DNA of 64,000 bases from Diplonema papillatum (taxonomy: Eukaryota; Euglenozoa; Diplonemea; Diplonemida; Diplonemidae), in NCBI GenBank assembly GCA_030068145.1, contig JAPJBO010000277.1:124001-188000 (forward strand), written 5' to 3'. The notes below the pieces were generated by a model. The model was not told the origin of the DNA and did no database searches. It saw only the letters and a program-made list of their open reading frames with translations. The translations under genes and the position numbers were made by a program. The first letter of the stretch is position 1. Every line of letters begins with the position of its first letter. Shown piece by piece: positions 51,378-61,554 of this stretch.

Positions 51378-51953
51378 CCAAAAATACTTAACGTAGCTGC
51401 TTTGACTCCGAATGGAAGGATAGCAACATGGAAAATACAAATCACAATCTGATTTGTCCTTCGCTTACACCACCGAAATTCGGGAAAATCATGGTTAAAA
51501 AGTCTGTACATGGCCGGAAAGATTTTTTTTCCACGTTGAGCGAGGTTTTTTTTGATGACCTGCAAGTCTGGTATGCGACCTTCGTGGGGCGTGTTGCTGC
51601 TTCGCCACTTTGTTGTAGACCCCACTTGTGGGTCTTGCGGGTCCTCTAGCCTCCGTGACACTGGCCTTGCTTGCCAGCACAAAAAGTTTTCACCAGAAAG
51701 TCCCGTGGTTAAAAACCCTGTTTTAACCGGCCTGTTATGAGAATATACTTTTTTTCGGTGAAGAAATATTTTTTTAACGATACAGGATTATCCCTGCTCT
51801 GGACTATGTTTCCTGTTGTGTTTGTGTGTCTGGGTAGTCTCACGTCCGCGGTTAACACGTGTTCGGTAGATGCAGCACTTGGGGTCGCATCGGTTGTCAG
51901 GCAGCTGTTGCCGAGCATTTCCTTCCAAGCTGTAAAACAAATGCCTAGCAGCG
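51378..51953 (+). mobile_element. SINE-V copy interrupted by ~365 bp
   Basis: The head is at 51378-51474 (AAAAATACTTAACGTAGCTG to TTCGCTTACACCACC) and the tail at 51840-51953 (CTCACGTCCGCGGTTAACAC to AAGCTGTAAAACAAA). Confidence 0.65.
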
Positions 51954-52062
51954 CACCAGGTCTGCTTGCTTGCTTGCGCTCAAGATGGGGCGAGGCGGGC
52001 GGCGTTATATTTGATGTAGGCAAGGTTGCTCTCGCGAATGGCGGGAGGGAAAGAGAATAACA

Positions 52063-52287
52063 GAAATATAGTCGAGGGACTGCCTTGTGCTCATTTCGAA
52101 GGAGGCTAGAGGGGGAGAAAACAATACAACTGCAAAGCGGGTATTTTTTGTTGAACGCTTACGCCCGCCACTAAACCCAGATTCACCTGTGTTTCGTGTG
52201 GGCTACAGCACATTTACCTCCTTTGATCTATCGCAACTGGCAGTCTCCTCAAGCATTTCCTACAAAGCAGGTGCTTATACAAAAAAA
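52063..52287 (+). mobile_element. SINE-X, full length
   Basis: Complete 225 bp copy. The 5' end reads AAATATAGTCGAGGGAC and the 3' end GGTGCTTATACAAAAAAA. Confidence 0.87.
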
Positions 52288-52487
52288 TACTCCGTTGCAC
52301 AACAAAGAGCAAAGGAAAGAAGTAGTTGAGTTCGCAGCTCTTGGACACATACAGAGAGAACATTTCCGGAGTTGGAGTTTGACTACTGATACATGGGATG
52401 TCAGCCGATCAGCATCAACTGATCAAAGATGGCGGTAATAATATGATACGTTTTTTCTCGATCTTCGTGTGTACGACTCTCTGAGGT

Positions 52488-52760
52488 GGGGTACAAGACG
52501 TGCTCGAAACGGTCGTACGCACGATACCGCACGGGCCCATCTGCACCATGTTTCGCTCCTTTAAGCCATGACACATCAGGCGGACCATCATCAGCGCGGA
52601 ACCTGAGTGTCTGCAGACACGACTGCGGTGTGAGTCTGGTTTGCCAGGCGGCTGTTCGTAGCTCGTCACAGCCAGGACCACCCGTGCTACAAGAGCACAG
52701 GCGAATCCGTCACGGGGAGAAGGCCCAACCGTGTCTGAGCAATCAGTTAAAAACGACGCT
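52488..52760 (+). repeat. Family Y, diverged copy
   Basis: Starts AAGACGTGCTCGAAACGGTC and becomes nearly identical to other copies from CATCAGGCGGACCATCATCA onwards. It ends GAGCAATCAGTTAAAAA. Confidence 0.75.
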
Positions 52761-53034
52761 CGGGGTGGGGGATTTCCTGCATCCGTACATTTTAGTAGTT
52801 TCGTTGTTCTTTCTCGTGCAACCGTTGTCCGGAAATGTTCCCTTCAGTACAACAGTACTACTAAGAAAGCTGACGTGGGGTCAGACTGTTGCTCTTTTGC
52901 TTTATTGTCTCAGCATCTTCCCACGAAAAGGTGTCCTCGGCGCCACGCTAGCTTTCCCAACCTCCTGAGCGGCACAAACTCAAGAATCAAGAGGTCCAGT
53001 GTCAACTATTCTTTGCGGCAATCTGCATTCAGTT

Positions 53035-53210
53035 TCAAAAAGACAGGCGCTTCGTTCGTTTGTTTGTGCGCGCCGGGTGATCGTTTTCCCACTTGTATGT
53101 ACCCCAGTGTCATTTTCGGGTAAGAAATTCTGATCAACCTCCAAAACACGCTGCCTACGTCTTTTTAGCCTGCACAATACATTGAAGGGCAACCCGCAAG
53201 ATTGTTAGTA
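53035..53210 (-). repeat. Dispersed repeat L, inverted copy
   Basis: Inverted match to the dimer at 4258-4625. Confidence 0.8.
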
Positions 53211-53374
53211 CTAAAAGGAAAGATAAGAAGAAGAAAAAAGCTCGACTGATGGTATCTACGGTTGAAAAGGCTCTATCTCTCTGCACCGAGAGTTCTTGTT
53301 TCATTACCACAAACATGAAGTTGGAAGAAATGAGGCTCGTCACTGCTAAAACCGATTCGGCACTGCGTTCAACA

Positions 53375-53683
53375 AAAAATACTCGACATAGCTGCTTTCG
53401 ACTCCGAATGGAACGGAGAAAATGTTGAGGTACGGGGCAAATACAATACAAACTCAATCTGATTTGTTCTTCGCTTACACCATCGTGTGTTGTTTTCTCT
53501 CTCAGGACTTTGACCTGTTGTGTTTGTGTGATTTGTCGTGTAGGGGTAGACCCGTAGACCCGCATGACCTCACGTCCGTTCAACACGTGTTACAACACTT
53601 GGGATCCCTTCTGTTCTATGTCGGGCAGCATCATCGAGCATTTCCTTTCAAACTGGCGCTTATGTAAAAAGAAAAAAAGGATC
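53375..53683 (+). mobile_element. SINE-V, full length
   Basis: Complete copy of about 305 bp from AAAATACTCGACATAGCTGC to GGCGCTTATGTAAAAAG, with a 10 bp internal duplication (TAGACCCG). Confidence 0.85.
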
Positions 53684-54143
53684 CAGCGCTTCCTTTGTTT
53701 GTGCGCACTTCCTTCAAACCTGTTTTGTTCGTCTAACGGGAGTGAGGATAGTACGCTGCCATCGATCGGTTTTTGTTCTTGACAAATTGCATTTGCTAGA
53801 CACAACATTCTGTCCATTAGCATTATCATCATCATAGTTTTGGATCTACTTGTTGGCGGTTAGGCGAGTGACGAGCCCTTGTTTCCAACCCATCCACGGG
53901 GGGTGTAGTTTGTTCTTGGTAGGTCTCTACCGTACGGTAGTTGCTTGGGTTCAGAATTGATGGGCGTTTCTCAGGGTTGGAGCTTACGTTTTAGGGTCGA
54001 TGCCGAAGCCGGGTCGGATCGTAGGTCAGATCGACGGAATCTTCGGTGCGAGAGTGCGGGTCTGAACCTTTTGGCCTCCCTTCGTGTTCCAGGGATGGCA
54101 GCCGGAGGCAACTAATAATCTCACCCATCTTCTGCTCTGTTCT

Positions 54144-54467
54144 TCAGTTGTGTGATGCAAATCGACATGGTGCAAAGAAGTGCGTAGTTTTGTTGAAGAA
54201 CTGAGCAATGATTCTCGTGTGCTTTTCAGCACAGGCGCGACATGTGATCGTGTCTGCACTAGCCACGGGAGCATTTTCCAACACATCTTTGTGGCGAGCT
54301 GACAGTGGTTCGAACGCGTTGAACACAGATCCATCGACGATGTGGGTCGCGTTTCGCCTGCTCCGCGAGCGAAACAGACTATCTCGTTTCCAGCGCGTCA
54401 TCAGTACCCTCCCGGCACCGATATCAACAGCAGGGACCTCTGGCGCCTCCCCTTGTTGGCATGTGCT
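54144..54467 (-). pseudogene. Decayed partial duplicate of the FYVE pseudokinase gene
   Basis: The frame at 54401 has RRNATHIVDGSVFNAFEPLS, matching RRQNATHIVDGSVFNGFEPS in the intact gene next door. Sequence similarity covers about 54300-54475 against 54735-54905. After that the frame leaves homology (AEKHTRIIAQFFNKTTH). It lies directly downstream of the intact gene, so it is a tandem partial copy. Confidence 0.75.
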
Positions 54468-57134
54468 TCACAAGTCGACGAGGCAGGAGAAGCTTTCGGC
54501 GGACAACAGCCAGTCGCACGTGGTGAGGAGTTGGTCGGCGGGGGGTACCAACGCCAGGGACGAAGGGAGGGTGAGGGACAGCACGAGGCGGGCTTCAGGG
54601 GACACGTTTTCCCACAACGGGAACGCGCGGGCCTGCGTCGTGTAGTGCTTGCCCGTCAGCAGCTCGTGCACCAGACTGCCGACCACGTGCACGTCGGGGG
54701 CGCCGAAGGCTTCGTCCTGGCCGCCCAGGCGGGCCGCCGACGGTTCGAACCCGTTGAACACGGATCCGTCGACGATGTGCGTCGCGTTCTGCCTCCGAGC
54801 CCGCGCCGCGCGGGAGAGGCGCACACTCTGCTTTTCCATCGCGTCGTCAGTGCCCCCCGGCACCGAGATCAGCGGCAGGGACCTCCCACGCCTGCCCTTC
54901 CTCCCCCGCCCGCTGCTGAGGGCGTCGATCGTGCTGGCCGACGACGAAGCCACGCCGAGCGACACGCCGGTGCCGCGGGCGTCTGCCGCCCCCGCCGCGT
55001 GCAATCTGCGGCCGTGCACTTTTTGCTGCGGCGCCGGCGGCGGCGGGAACAGCTTCTCGGGCTTCTCGGCGGGATCCCTGCCCGGCGGCTGCCGGCCGCC
55101 GCTGTCCGCCGAGCGCTCGTGTCCGTTGGGCAACGTCAGAACCTGGCGGGGGCGGGTGAAGCTCGGCGAGGGCAGCAGCTCTCCCGGCGGTGTCGTGGCG
55201 CCGTTTTCAGTGGGCGGCGCCGGAGGCGGCGTGCCCGCGCCGGGGCTGGCCGCGAATGGCAGGTCGCACCCGTTGGAGGTGAGGCCGGTGCTCTGCCGGG
55301 ACTTGGCAGCGCACGCCGGGGACAGGGTGTCTTCTTGGGTTTCCTGCGTGTTGACGGACCCGAGCGACGCCCGGTAGTCCCGCGGCTGCTGCGCATGCAG
55401 CTGTTGGGCGCGGGACTTGTCAACCCATGCTGGGGACAGGTTGTCTTCTTGGGTTTCCTGCGTGTTCGCAGACCCCAGGGAGCCCCGCGGCTGCTGGTGG
55501 GCGACGCTCTGACGGGGTTTTTCGACCCACGCCGGGTATAACGTGTCGTCGTGGGCTTCCTGCGTGTTCGCTGAACCGAGCGACGCCCGCAGCTCGCGCG
55601 ATTGCCTGGCGGGCAGCGGCGGCTGGCCGGCATGGCCGTTGGAGCCCGCGGCCGCCGCGTGCTCCTCCTCCAGGCGGCCCTGCGGGGAGTCCGACGAGCG
55701 CGCGTCGTCGGAGTTGCGCTTCGACGGCGGCGGGCTGGCGTCCGACGACCGCAGCGGGTCCTCGCACGCGGGCCACCCGGCGAACGACAACCCCAACGCC
55801 CCGGTGCTGCTCGCGAGAGACGACCGGAAGGCGGGATTGCCGGCAGGGCATCCGCCCGCTTCACCCAGCGGACACCAGCTGTTCGGCATGCTGACGATCC
55901 GAACGACCCCCTCCGGCGTGACCAACACGTCGTGCAGCGTCAGCAACCCGGCGAGCGCGTGTAGCTTCGTGTGTAGAACTGACACCGCACGAAGCAGCTG
56001 CCGCGCCATGCTCGCGACCTCGCCTTCCGACAGACCGGTCGCCGTCTTGAACCCGCCCGCCGACGCTGCGCTGTTGCCGCTCTGGCACGGGCGCAGCGGC
56101 AAAGGAGACGGGCTGCGGTGCGGCGCTTCCTCGAGGATGGACGCGAGGGTCTTCCCGACGGCGGCGTCGGTGACGAGGACTAGCTCCCGAGGGGTCTGGA
56201 ACACGTCGAACAGGTTCAAAAACGCGGGCGTCGCGCAGGACCGGGAGAGCTTCGAGAGGATGCTCACCTGCGAGAGGACGCCGCGCCAGCGCCGGAGGCT
56301 GTAGAACGTCGCCTTCCGGTACAGCGTGACCTCCCGCACCGCGCCGGTCACGGCGTCGGTCGCGAGGTAATGCTTGGTCGGCCGGTTCACATCGAGCGGC
56401 TGGATCGCCGGGAGGAGCGGGGGGGCCGGCGGCGTCCGCAGCGGGAAGAACCGCTTCGCCGACGTGTCGACCACCAGCGACCGCGAAGGGGCTGCGGGCG
56501 GGTGGTGGTGGTGGAGGCGGTGGGTACCGGAGCCGGAATCGAAGGAGGCGTTCGACGCGAAGCTTGCGAGGAGGTCGGCCGCCGGGGCTGCCGAGAAGGA
56601 CTCCGACATGGCGCGCAGGCCGCCGCCGCTGTCCACCGACTCCGCGAAGGACGGATTGCTGCGCAGCAGGGACAGGCCGCTGTGGCTGTGGGTGAGCGAG
56701 TGCTGCCGGAGGGAGGCGGGGTTGCGGGTGTTCCCGGGCGTAAGCCGGCGGTACCGGAGGTCCAACGGGGTGTCCAACGCAGGGACCGGCAGCGGCACGC
56801 ACCTCGTGAACTTCTTGCAGGCGCGGAGGGTCCGGTCGAGGGACGAGGCGTCGAGGAAGCTGAACGCGTACTGCAGCGCTGCCTCCGGCAGCTTCAGCGC
56901 GTAGCTCTTGCAGGTCTTGCAGATCCGGTGCTTCTTCCCCTGCCCGGACGGCGCGACCGCCAGCGGCCAGTTCGGCGTCGTCGAGAAGTAGGAGACGTTC
57001 ACCGTCGTCGAGCTGCACGCCCGGCAAAAGATCCCGCCGCACTTCCTGCAATGGTGGCGCCGCCGGACAACCGTGAAAGGGGCCACACACAGCATGCAGC
57101 TGCGAACCTCACGGTCGTTCAACCACTGCGTCAT
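54468..57134 (-). CDS. FYVE-F-box-like-pseudokinase protein
   Basis: From the ATG at 57134 the protein has 888 residues in one open frame; 56 upstream codons lack coding character. Residues 4-78 form a FYVE finger: WLND, four CxxC pairs and the RRHHCRKCG motif that binds PI3P on endosomes. Residues 82-110 (LPEAALQYAFSFLDASSLDR) resemble an F-box. Residues 250-420 follow a kinase fold (TGAVREVTLYRK; DVFQTPRELVLVTDAAVGKT), but HRD and DFG are replaced by LLTLHDVL and VSMPNSW, so it should be inactive. Residues ~430-790 are a disordered insert with three SANTQE-x4-D-x-L-x-PAW repeats. The last 90 (VHVVGSLVHELLTGKHY) resemble the end of a kinase C-lobe. Probably an endosomal scaffold. Confidence 0.88.
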   Translation of the reverse strand: MTQWLNDREVRSCMLCVAPFTVVRRRHHCRKCGGIFCRACSSTTVNVSYFSTTPNWPLAVAPSGQGKKHRICKTCKSYALKLPEAALQYAFSFLDASSLDRTLRACKKFTRCVPLPVPALDTPLDLRYRRLTPGNTRNPASLRQHSLTHSHSGLSLLRSNPSFAESVDSGGGLRAMSESFSAAPAADLLASFASNASFDSGSGTHRLHHHHPPAAPSRSLVVDTSAKRFFPLRTPPAPPLLPAIQPLDVNRPTKHYLATDAVTGAVREVTLYRKATFYSLRRWRGVLSQVSILSKLSRSCATPAFLNLFDVFQTPRELVLVTDAAVGKTLASILEEAPHRSPSPLPLRPCQSGNSAASAGGFKTATGLSEGEVASMARQLLRAVSVLHTKLHALAGLLTLHDVLVTPEGVVRIVSMPNSWCPLGEAGGCPAGNPAFRSSLASSTGALGLSFAGWPACEDPLRSSDASPPPSKRNSDDARSSDSPQGRLEEEHAAAAGSNGHAGQPPLPARQSRELRASLGSANTQEAHDDTLYPAWVEKPRQSVAHQQPRGSLGSANTQETQEDNLSPAWVDKSRAQQLHAQQPRDYRASLGSVNTQETQEDTLSPACAAKSRQSTGLTSNGCDLPFAASPGAGTPPPAPPTENGATTPPGELLPSPSFTRPRQVLTLPNGHERSADSGGRQPPGRDPAEKPEKLFPPPPAPQQKVHGRRLHAAGAADARGTGVSLGVASSSASTIDALSSGRGRKGRRGRSLPLISVPGGTDDAMEKQSVRLSRAARARRQNATHIVDGSVFNGFEPSAARLGGQDEAFGAPDVHVVGSLVHELLTGKHYTTQARAFPLWENVSPEARLVLSLTLPSSLALVPPADQLLTTCDWLLSAESFSCLVDL
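55370..55610 (-). repeat. Three in-frame repeats inside the pseudokinase gene
   Basis: The unit encodes about 36 residues around SLGSANTQETQEDNLSPAWV. Nucleotide identity is high between the second and third units, so this part of the gene is expanding. Confidence 0.8.
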
Positions 57135-57401
57135 GACCACGCGTGGAACGACGACAATACGCCGGTGTCCAACCCCTCCTGATAGACCGTGATAGACCGA
57201 TGCAATACAGCTCCCGGCAAGTCTTTGCAGCTCCAGGGAATAGAGGTGGACCTGATAGACCGCGGTGCACCGCGGTTCACCACGATAGACAGCGGCAGGC
57301 AATTCGATGCAGTTCCAGGAGGTAGGGATGGACCGGCTTAGACAAGCGTGGGGGCCGTTGTTATTGGTGCTGGTTTTGAGGGATAAGGAAAAAAGGTAAG
57401 A

Positions 57402-57421
57402 AATCTTTTTTTTTTTTTTTT
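57402..57421. repeat. T run
   Basis: About 20 T upstream of the pseudokinase gene on the opposite strand. It may be a retroelement tail remnant or a pyrimidine tract. Confidence 0.9.
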
Positions 57422-57828
57422 GCGGTGGGGCCTCCGCTGCCCCGGTAGTTTTGTGCTACCGCCAACTTCTTTCACACGCGTCAGTTCTCGTCGGAGTCGT
57501 ACCAATCTTCTGAAATTTTCTTCGATTTTTTAGCGTTATTTGTGGATTAGAAGGTCGGTATTTTAAAGTCTCCGGTTGACCGTAGAGGCTTGGGTATTGG
57601 AGGGGGTTGAGAAAGGTGAGAGGGTGCCGCTCGTCGGGTGATGTGTCGTTCCGTTGTGAAACCTTGTGGAGTCCCTTAACGCGTTTGGGGGTGTTTGGGA
57701 TTGGGTAGGGTGTGGTCGTTCTGCTATATTCTGCTTTCTATGCGGACTAAAAAAGTCGGACCCCCCCCTCGGCCGACGCAATTTCGCCGGCGCGGGTGAG
57801 GAGGTGTGCGCCTCTCTCGAAGTGTGAC

Positions 57829-57992
57829 CTTTTCTTTTTTGTATGAGCACCTGCTTTGTAGGAAATGCTTGAGGAGACTGCCAGTTGCGAAAGATCAAAG
57901 GAGGTAAATGTGCTGCAGCCCACACGAAACTCGGGTAGATTGTTTTCTCCTCCTTCGAAATGAGCACAAGGCAGTATCCCTCGAGTATTTTT
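57829..57992 (-). mobile_element. SINE-X with internal deletion
   Basis: Both ends are present (GTATGAGCACCTGCTTTGTA and CTCGAGTATTTTTT). About 60 bases between ACGAAACTCGGGTAGAT and TGTTTTCTCC are missing. Confidence 0.82.
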
Positions 57993-58689
57993 TTGGCAAA
58001 TGGCTTCGAAAAGAGGGTTATCTCCTCCTGTGAATCTGTGTCGATTATGGATGACAGATCGTCGGCTTTTTGTGGGACTGCGCGATTGAAACGCGAACCG
58101 CGGAAAAGGGAAGAGGCCAGAGGGAGGGCGGAGGAGGAGCTGATTGCCGCTGCCTCCCCTCGCCACCGCCCCCCTTCCTTACGGTTCGTCGTTTGTAGAC
58201 AGAGCTCAGCCGTTTCGGTTGCTACGGCCCCGTTTTGATTCAATCTGCCGGGCGGCCCGTCAACTGCGGTTGTGCACCAGGGGTAGGTGGCACAACCCCC
58301 GTTGTTAGAGTACCGAAAACGTTTACACACACGGTTTCGCGTTTACACACGCGAAAGAAGATCCCGCCTATTTGCTCTCTGCTTTGTGTATGTGTGTGTG
58401 TGTGTGGGTACGTGTGTGTCGGTCTCTTTTTCCTCTGTAGATCTTCTTGTGATCGTTCTTCCCTTCTTCTTTGTTGACCGCAGGCTCAGGGGGTTCCTTT
58501 TTACTCCGTTTGCTCCCCCTGCGAGTTTTGGAATGGTCTTGCCGAATGAAGAGACGCCACGAGTTTCAGATGCGGGGTTTTTAACGATACCCCGCGGCCT
58601 CCATCCAGTGAACTGGGGTCCTTGAATTTGAATTCGACTCCTTGGTCAATCGCTCGGATACCGTTGTCAGGTTGTCGCCAGTCCCGGTA

Positions 58690-59035
58690 GTGGACGACTC
58701 GGATAGAACTATTTAGGCTCATGTCGTGTCGCTAACCCTGGTGGTAACTGCACCAACATCCTTTTGTGCAAACTAGTGGACGATTTGAATAGAACTATTT
58801 AGGCTCATGTAACCCTGGTGGTAACTGCACCAACATCCTTTTGTGCAAACTAGTGGACGACTTGAATAGAACTATTTAGGCGCATGTCGTGTCGCTAGCC
58901 CTGGTGGTAACTGCACCAACATCCTTTTGTGCAAACTAGTGGACGATTTGAATAGAACTATTTAGGCTCATGTCGTGTCGCTAGCCCTGGTGGTGACTGC
59001 ACCAACATCCTTTTGTGCAAACTAGTGGGTGATCA
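58690..59035. repeat. ~90 bp tandem repeat, about four units
   Basis: The unit runs TAGAACTATTTAGGCTCATG, TCGTGTCGCTAGCCCTGGTG and CACCAACATCCTTTTGTGC. One unit lacks about 15 bases. A related single phrase occurs near 59230-59275 (GATCGCTCGGATACTGTTGT). Confidence 0.92.
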
Positions 59036-59039
59036 CTCA

Positions 59040-60000
59040 GATACTTCTGTTAGTTGCATGCCGCCTCGCCAATGCTGACCTCCCACTCGAATACCTGTGA
59101 ATGTCGAAGCCTGGTCTCCAATGCGTCAAAGCCCGCTACGTCAATTGTGCGAGCGAGTAGAAGATGTGCAGATGAATGTCATGGTGGGGCGCCAGTGCTG
59201 GTGTTGAAGGCACCAATTTATTGGGTTCGAACTCGGGTACGATCGCTCGGATACTGTTGTTGGGCTCACGTATTTAAAGGACCAAAAAGAAAAGTGGTTG
59301 CACAAGGCGAGAGAGCGTTCCGCACCGAAGCTAGGCTGCAACCAGCAGGGTTTGCGTGCTCATCCTCCGACGAACGTGGACGAGGCCTGGCTCTCGCAGG
59401 GAGAGATGGCCTTCTTACTCACACACTGATCGACCTGGATTCGTTTGGGACCCCTGAAGGTCGAGCCTGATGGGGCAGCCAATTGCATCAGAAGGTAGCT
59501 TGTGTAGTCCAGTGAGCATAGGACACAAGGAATTGCTTGCTGTGATCTGACAAGGCTGCAGACCCGAAACCGGGGGGGGGGGGGACGGGGCGCGGTACAG
59601 GGCCGACCGCTTCATTAAGTTGTGGATCACCGTAAGCAGGTTGCCGCTAACGCCGTTTCGGCAGAGTTGCCGCGGATGTCGCATCCCAGAATGTGGTTCG
59701 GGTGTTGGGTGTGAAGAGCCCGTATTCCTTTCAAGGCTTTCGCTCGGTACTGGGACGCCCTTGAAGACTGCGGCGTGAAGATTCCGGCCACGCGAATGGT
59801 AGCCCCCGAGGCGCAGAAAGGTTGCGTGTCCTTCGACAATTTCTGTCGTTGCCTGCTCAAGTACGCAGCTCAGTGAACAAGCATAAGTGCGAGCAAGCAG
59901 TGGTTACGAGTAATGAGGCATGTGTGACGAGACTATTTTTGCCTGCAACGGACTGAGTGTTACGGTATGCTTACCCGTAGGCCAGGGGCACGTGTTCACC
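59040..60000. other. No gene recognised
   Basis: A 138-codon plus frame (59054-59470) and minus frames of 77-89 codons lack known motifs. A G run (59573-59584) lies inside. Confidence 0.45.
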
Positions 60001-60004
60001 TGGA

Positions 60005-60655
60005 AGGGCGAAGTAGATGCGTTTGTAGTCGATAGCCATCCGACTCAGGACCACGGGGTTGCTGAAGGTTGCGGCATGCAAAACCTCACGTGCAGACGGG
60101 TGAAGACCTGAAAGGAAGAATTAGATGCCTCCGTACTCGACAGCCCCTCAACTCTCGTACGAGCACCACAGCGCGTGGGTGTGCTGAAAGGTTGCGGCAT
60201 ACAAAGCCTCATGTGTGGGCGGGTGAAAACTGAAAGGACGAAGTAGATGCCTCCGAACTCGTCGGCAGCAACCCAACTCTCGTACGCACGAGCACCAGGA
60301 CCACGTCAGCATTTCGGTGTGCTCAATGAAGGTTGCGGCATGCAAACCCTCATGCGTGGGCGGGTGAAAACCTGAGGGGCGAAGTAGATGCGTTTGTAGT
60401 CGATAGCCATCCGACTCAGGACCACGGGGTTGCTGAAGGTTGCGGCATGCAAAACCTCACGTGCAGACGGGTGAAGACCTGAAAGGAAGAATCAGATGCC
60501 TCCGTACTCAACAGCCCCTCAACTCTCGCACGAGCACCACAGCACGTGGGTGTGCTGAAAGGTTGCGGCATACAAAGCCCTATGTGTGGGCGGGTGAGGA
60601 CCTGAGGGGCGAATAGTCGATAGCCACTCAACTTTCCCACGCAGAGCACCCGACA
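60005..60655. repeat. Higher-order repeat around GGTTGCGGCATGCAAA
   Basis: The monomer (~110-125 bp) carries GGTTGCGGCATGCAAAACCT, GGGTGAAGACCTGAAAGG and GTACGAGCACCA, with about six monomers. The segment 60010-60140 returns nearly unchanged at 60380-60510, so three monomers form a ~370 bp higher-order unit. Minus frames repeat CMPQPFSTP. Confidence 0.9.
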
Positions 60656-60767
60656 TCACTCCAGGCACGCGGAAGTGCAAAGGTCATGGTCGACGGCCTC
60701 CCACACCACGTCCGCACGGGCACTGACCATTCCTGAAGACGTGTGCGCTTCCCTGGAGTGTGATGCC

Positions 60768-61082
60768 TCAATAGTCGACAAAGCCAGCGCTCTCTTTTCT
60801 CTTGCGTTTCTTCTTCTTGGTGACCTGAAGGGGCTCGGCCGCTTCGTCTTCCGCAACGACGGAAAAATCGCGCCGCGACAGCCGCTGGGCGGCGTTCTCC
60901 TTCGCGTCGGCTTCGATTTTCATCCGGATCTCCTCTTCGAAGATCTGCTTCTGCTTCGTGTCTTGCCTCGCCCTCTCCCGCTCCTGCCGCTCCTTGTCCA
61001 GTTCGACCTGCCTCTGGTACTCGAAGTCCTCGGCATCCATGCCCCTCGGCGCTTGATTTCGGAACGATTCTTCTTCTTCCAT
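60768..61082 (-). CDS. Small charged coiled-coil protein
   Basis: The 104-residue frame starts at an ATG three bases after GCACACAG and ends with TGA. It has an acidic start (MEEEESFRNQ), a long Glu/Arg/Lys/Gln helix (VELDKERQERERARQDTKQK, IFEEEIRMKIEADAKENAAQ) likely to form a coiled coil, and a basic tail (TKKKKRKRKES) usable as a nuclear signal. GC-rich codon use and complete boundaries support a real gene or a last exon. No family is recognised. One arm of element S lies just upstream. Confidence 0.65.
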   Translation of the reverse strand: MEEEESFRNQAPRGMDAEDFEYQRQVELDKERQERERARQDTKQKQIFEEEIRMKIEADAKENAAQRLSRRDFSVVAEDEAAEPLQVTKKKKRKRKESAGFVDY

Positions 61083-61107
61083 TACCTGTGTGCAGTAGGT
61101 GCGGCTT

Positions 61108-61230
61108 TAATTCGAGTCTGGAGGTCCTACAAACACAATAAGAATAGCCTCTATTCGAGCCAACCCGGCTTTTCTTGGTGCAAAAAGTGTATTGTTTTTG
61201 GAAAGCGCTGAGCTAGCTTTTTTTTTTTTT
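61108..61230 (+). mobile_element. Solo terminus of element S
   Basis: Matches the complete end (ATTCGAGTCTGGAGGTCC, AATAGCCTCTATTCGAGCCA) and the sub-terminal AAAGTGTATTGTTTTTGGAA, GAGCTAGCTTTTTT seen in the copy at 13730-14492. No second arm is nearby. Confidence 0.78.
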
Positions 61231-61554
61231 CTGTAGACAACTTGTGCGTTGCTCAGGGTAGTCGTAGGCCTGACAATCACACTAATGCAACAAATTTACA
61301 ACTTGTGTCAGACTAGCCCACCCGGGGGTTGATTCCTTCAGGCAGAGTCTCCCCGTCCCGAGCTTTGTTTGGGTCCAAAATGATGGGCGCCCTTCGGCTA
61401 GTTTTTCTTTTTCCCTCTTTCTCATACTTTTCATTTTATTGGGTTGCGTCTTCCCTAACTCTAAGCGTCTTAAAAGGTCCTTTTGATGCCGAAACCAAAT
61501 GGAAATAATATAAAATGGAAAAGGCAAATCCCTCCCTCCGCCTGTCCCTCCCTC

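Noticed and set aside
54342-55541. 399-codon plus-strand frame, and several other long frames over 54.4-57.2 kb
   Set aside because: These are antisense or off-frame shadows of the FYVE pseudokinase gene. High GC suppresses stops in all frames.
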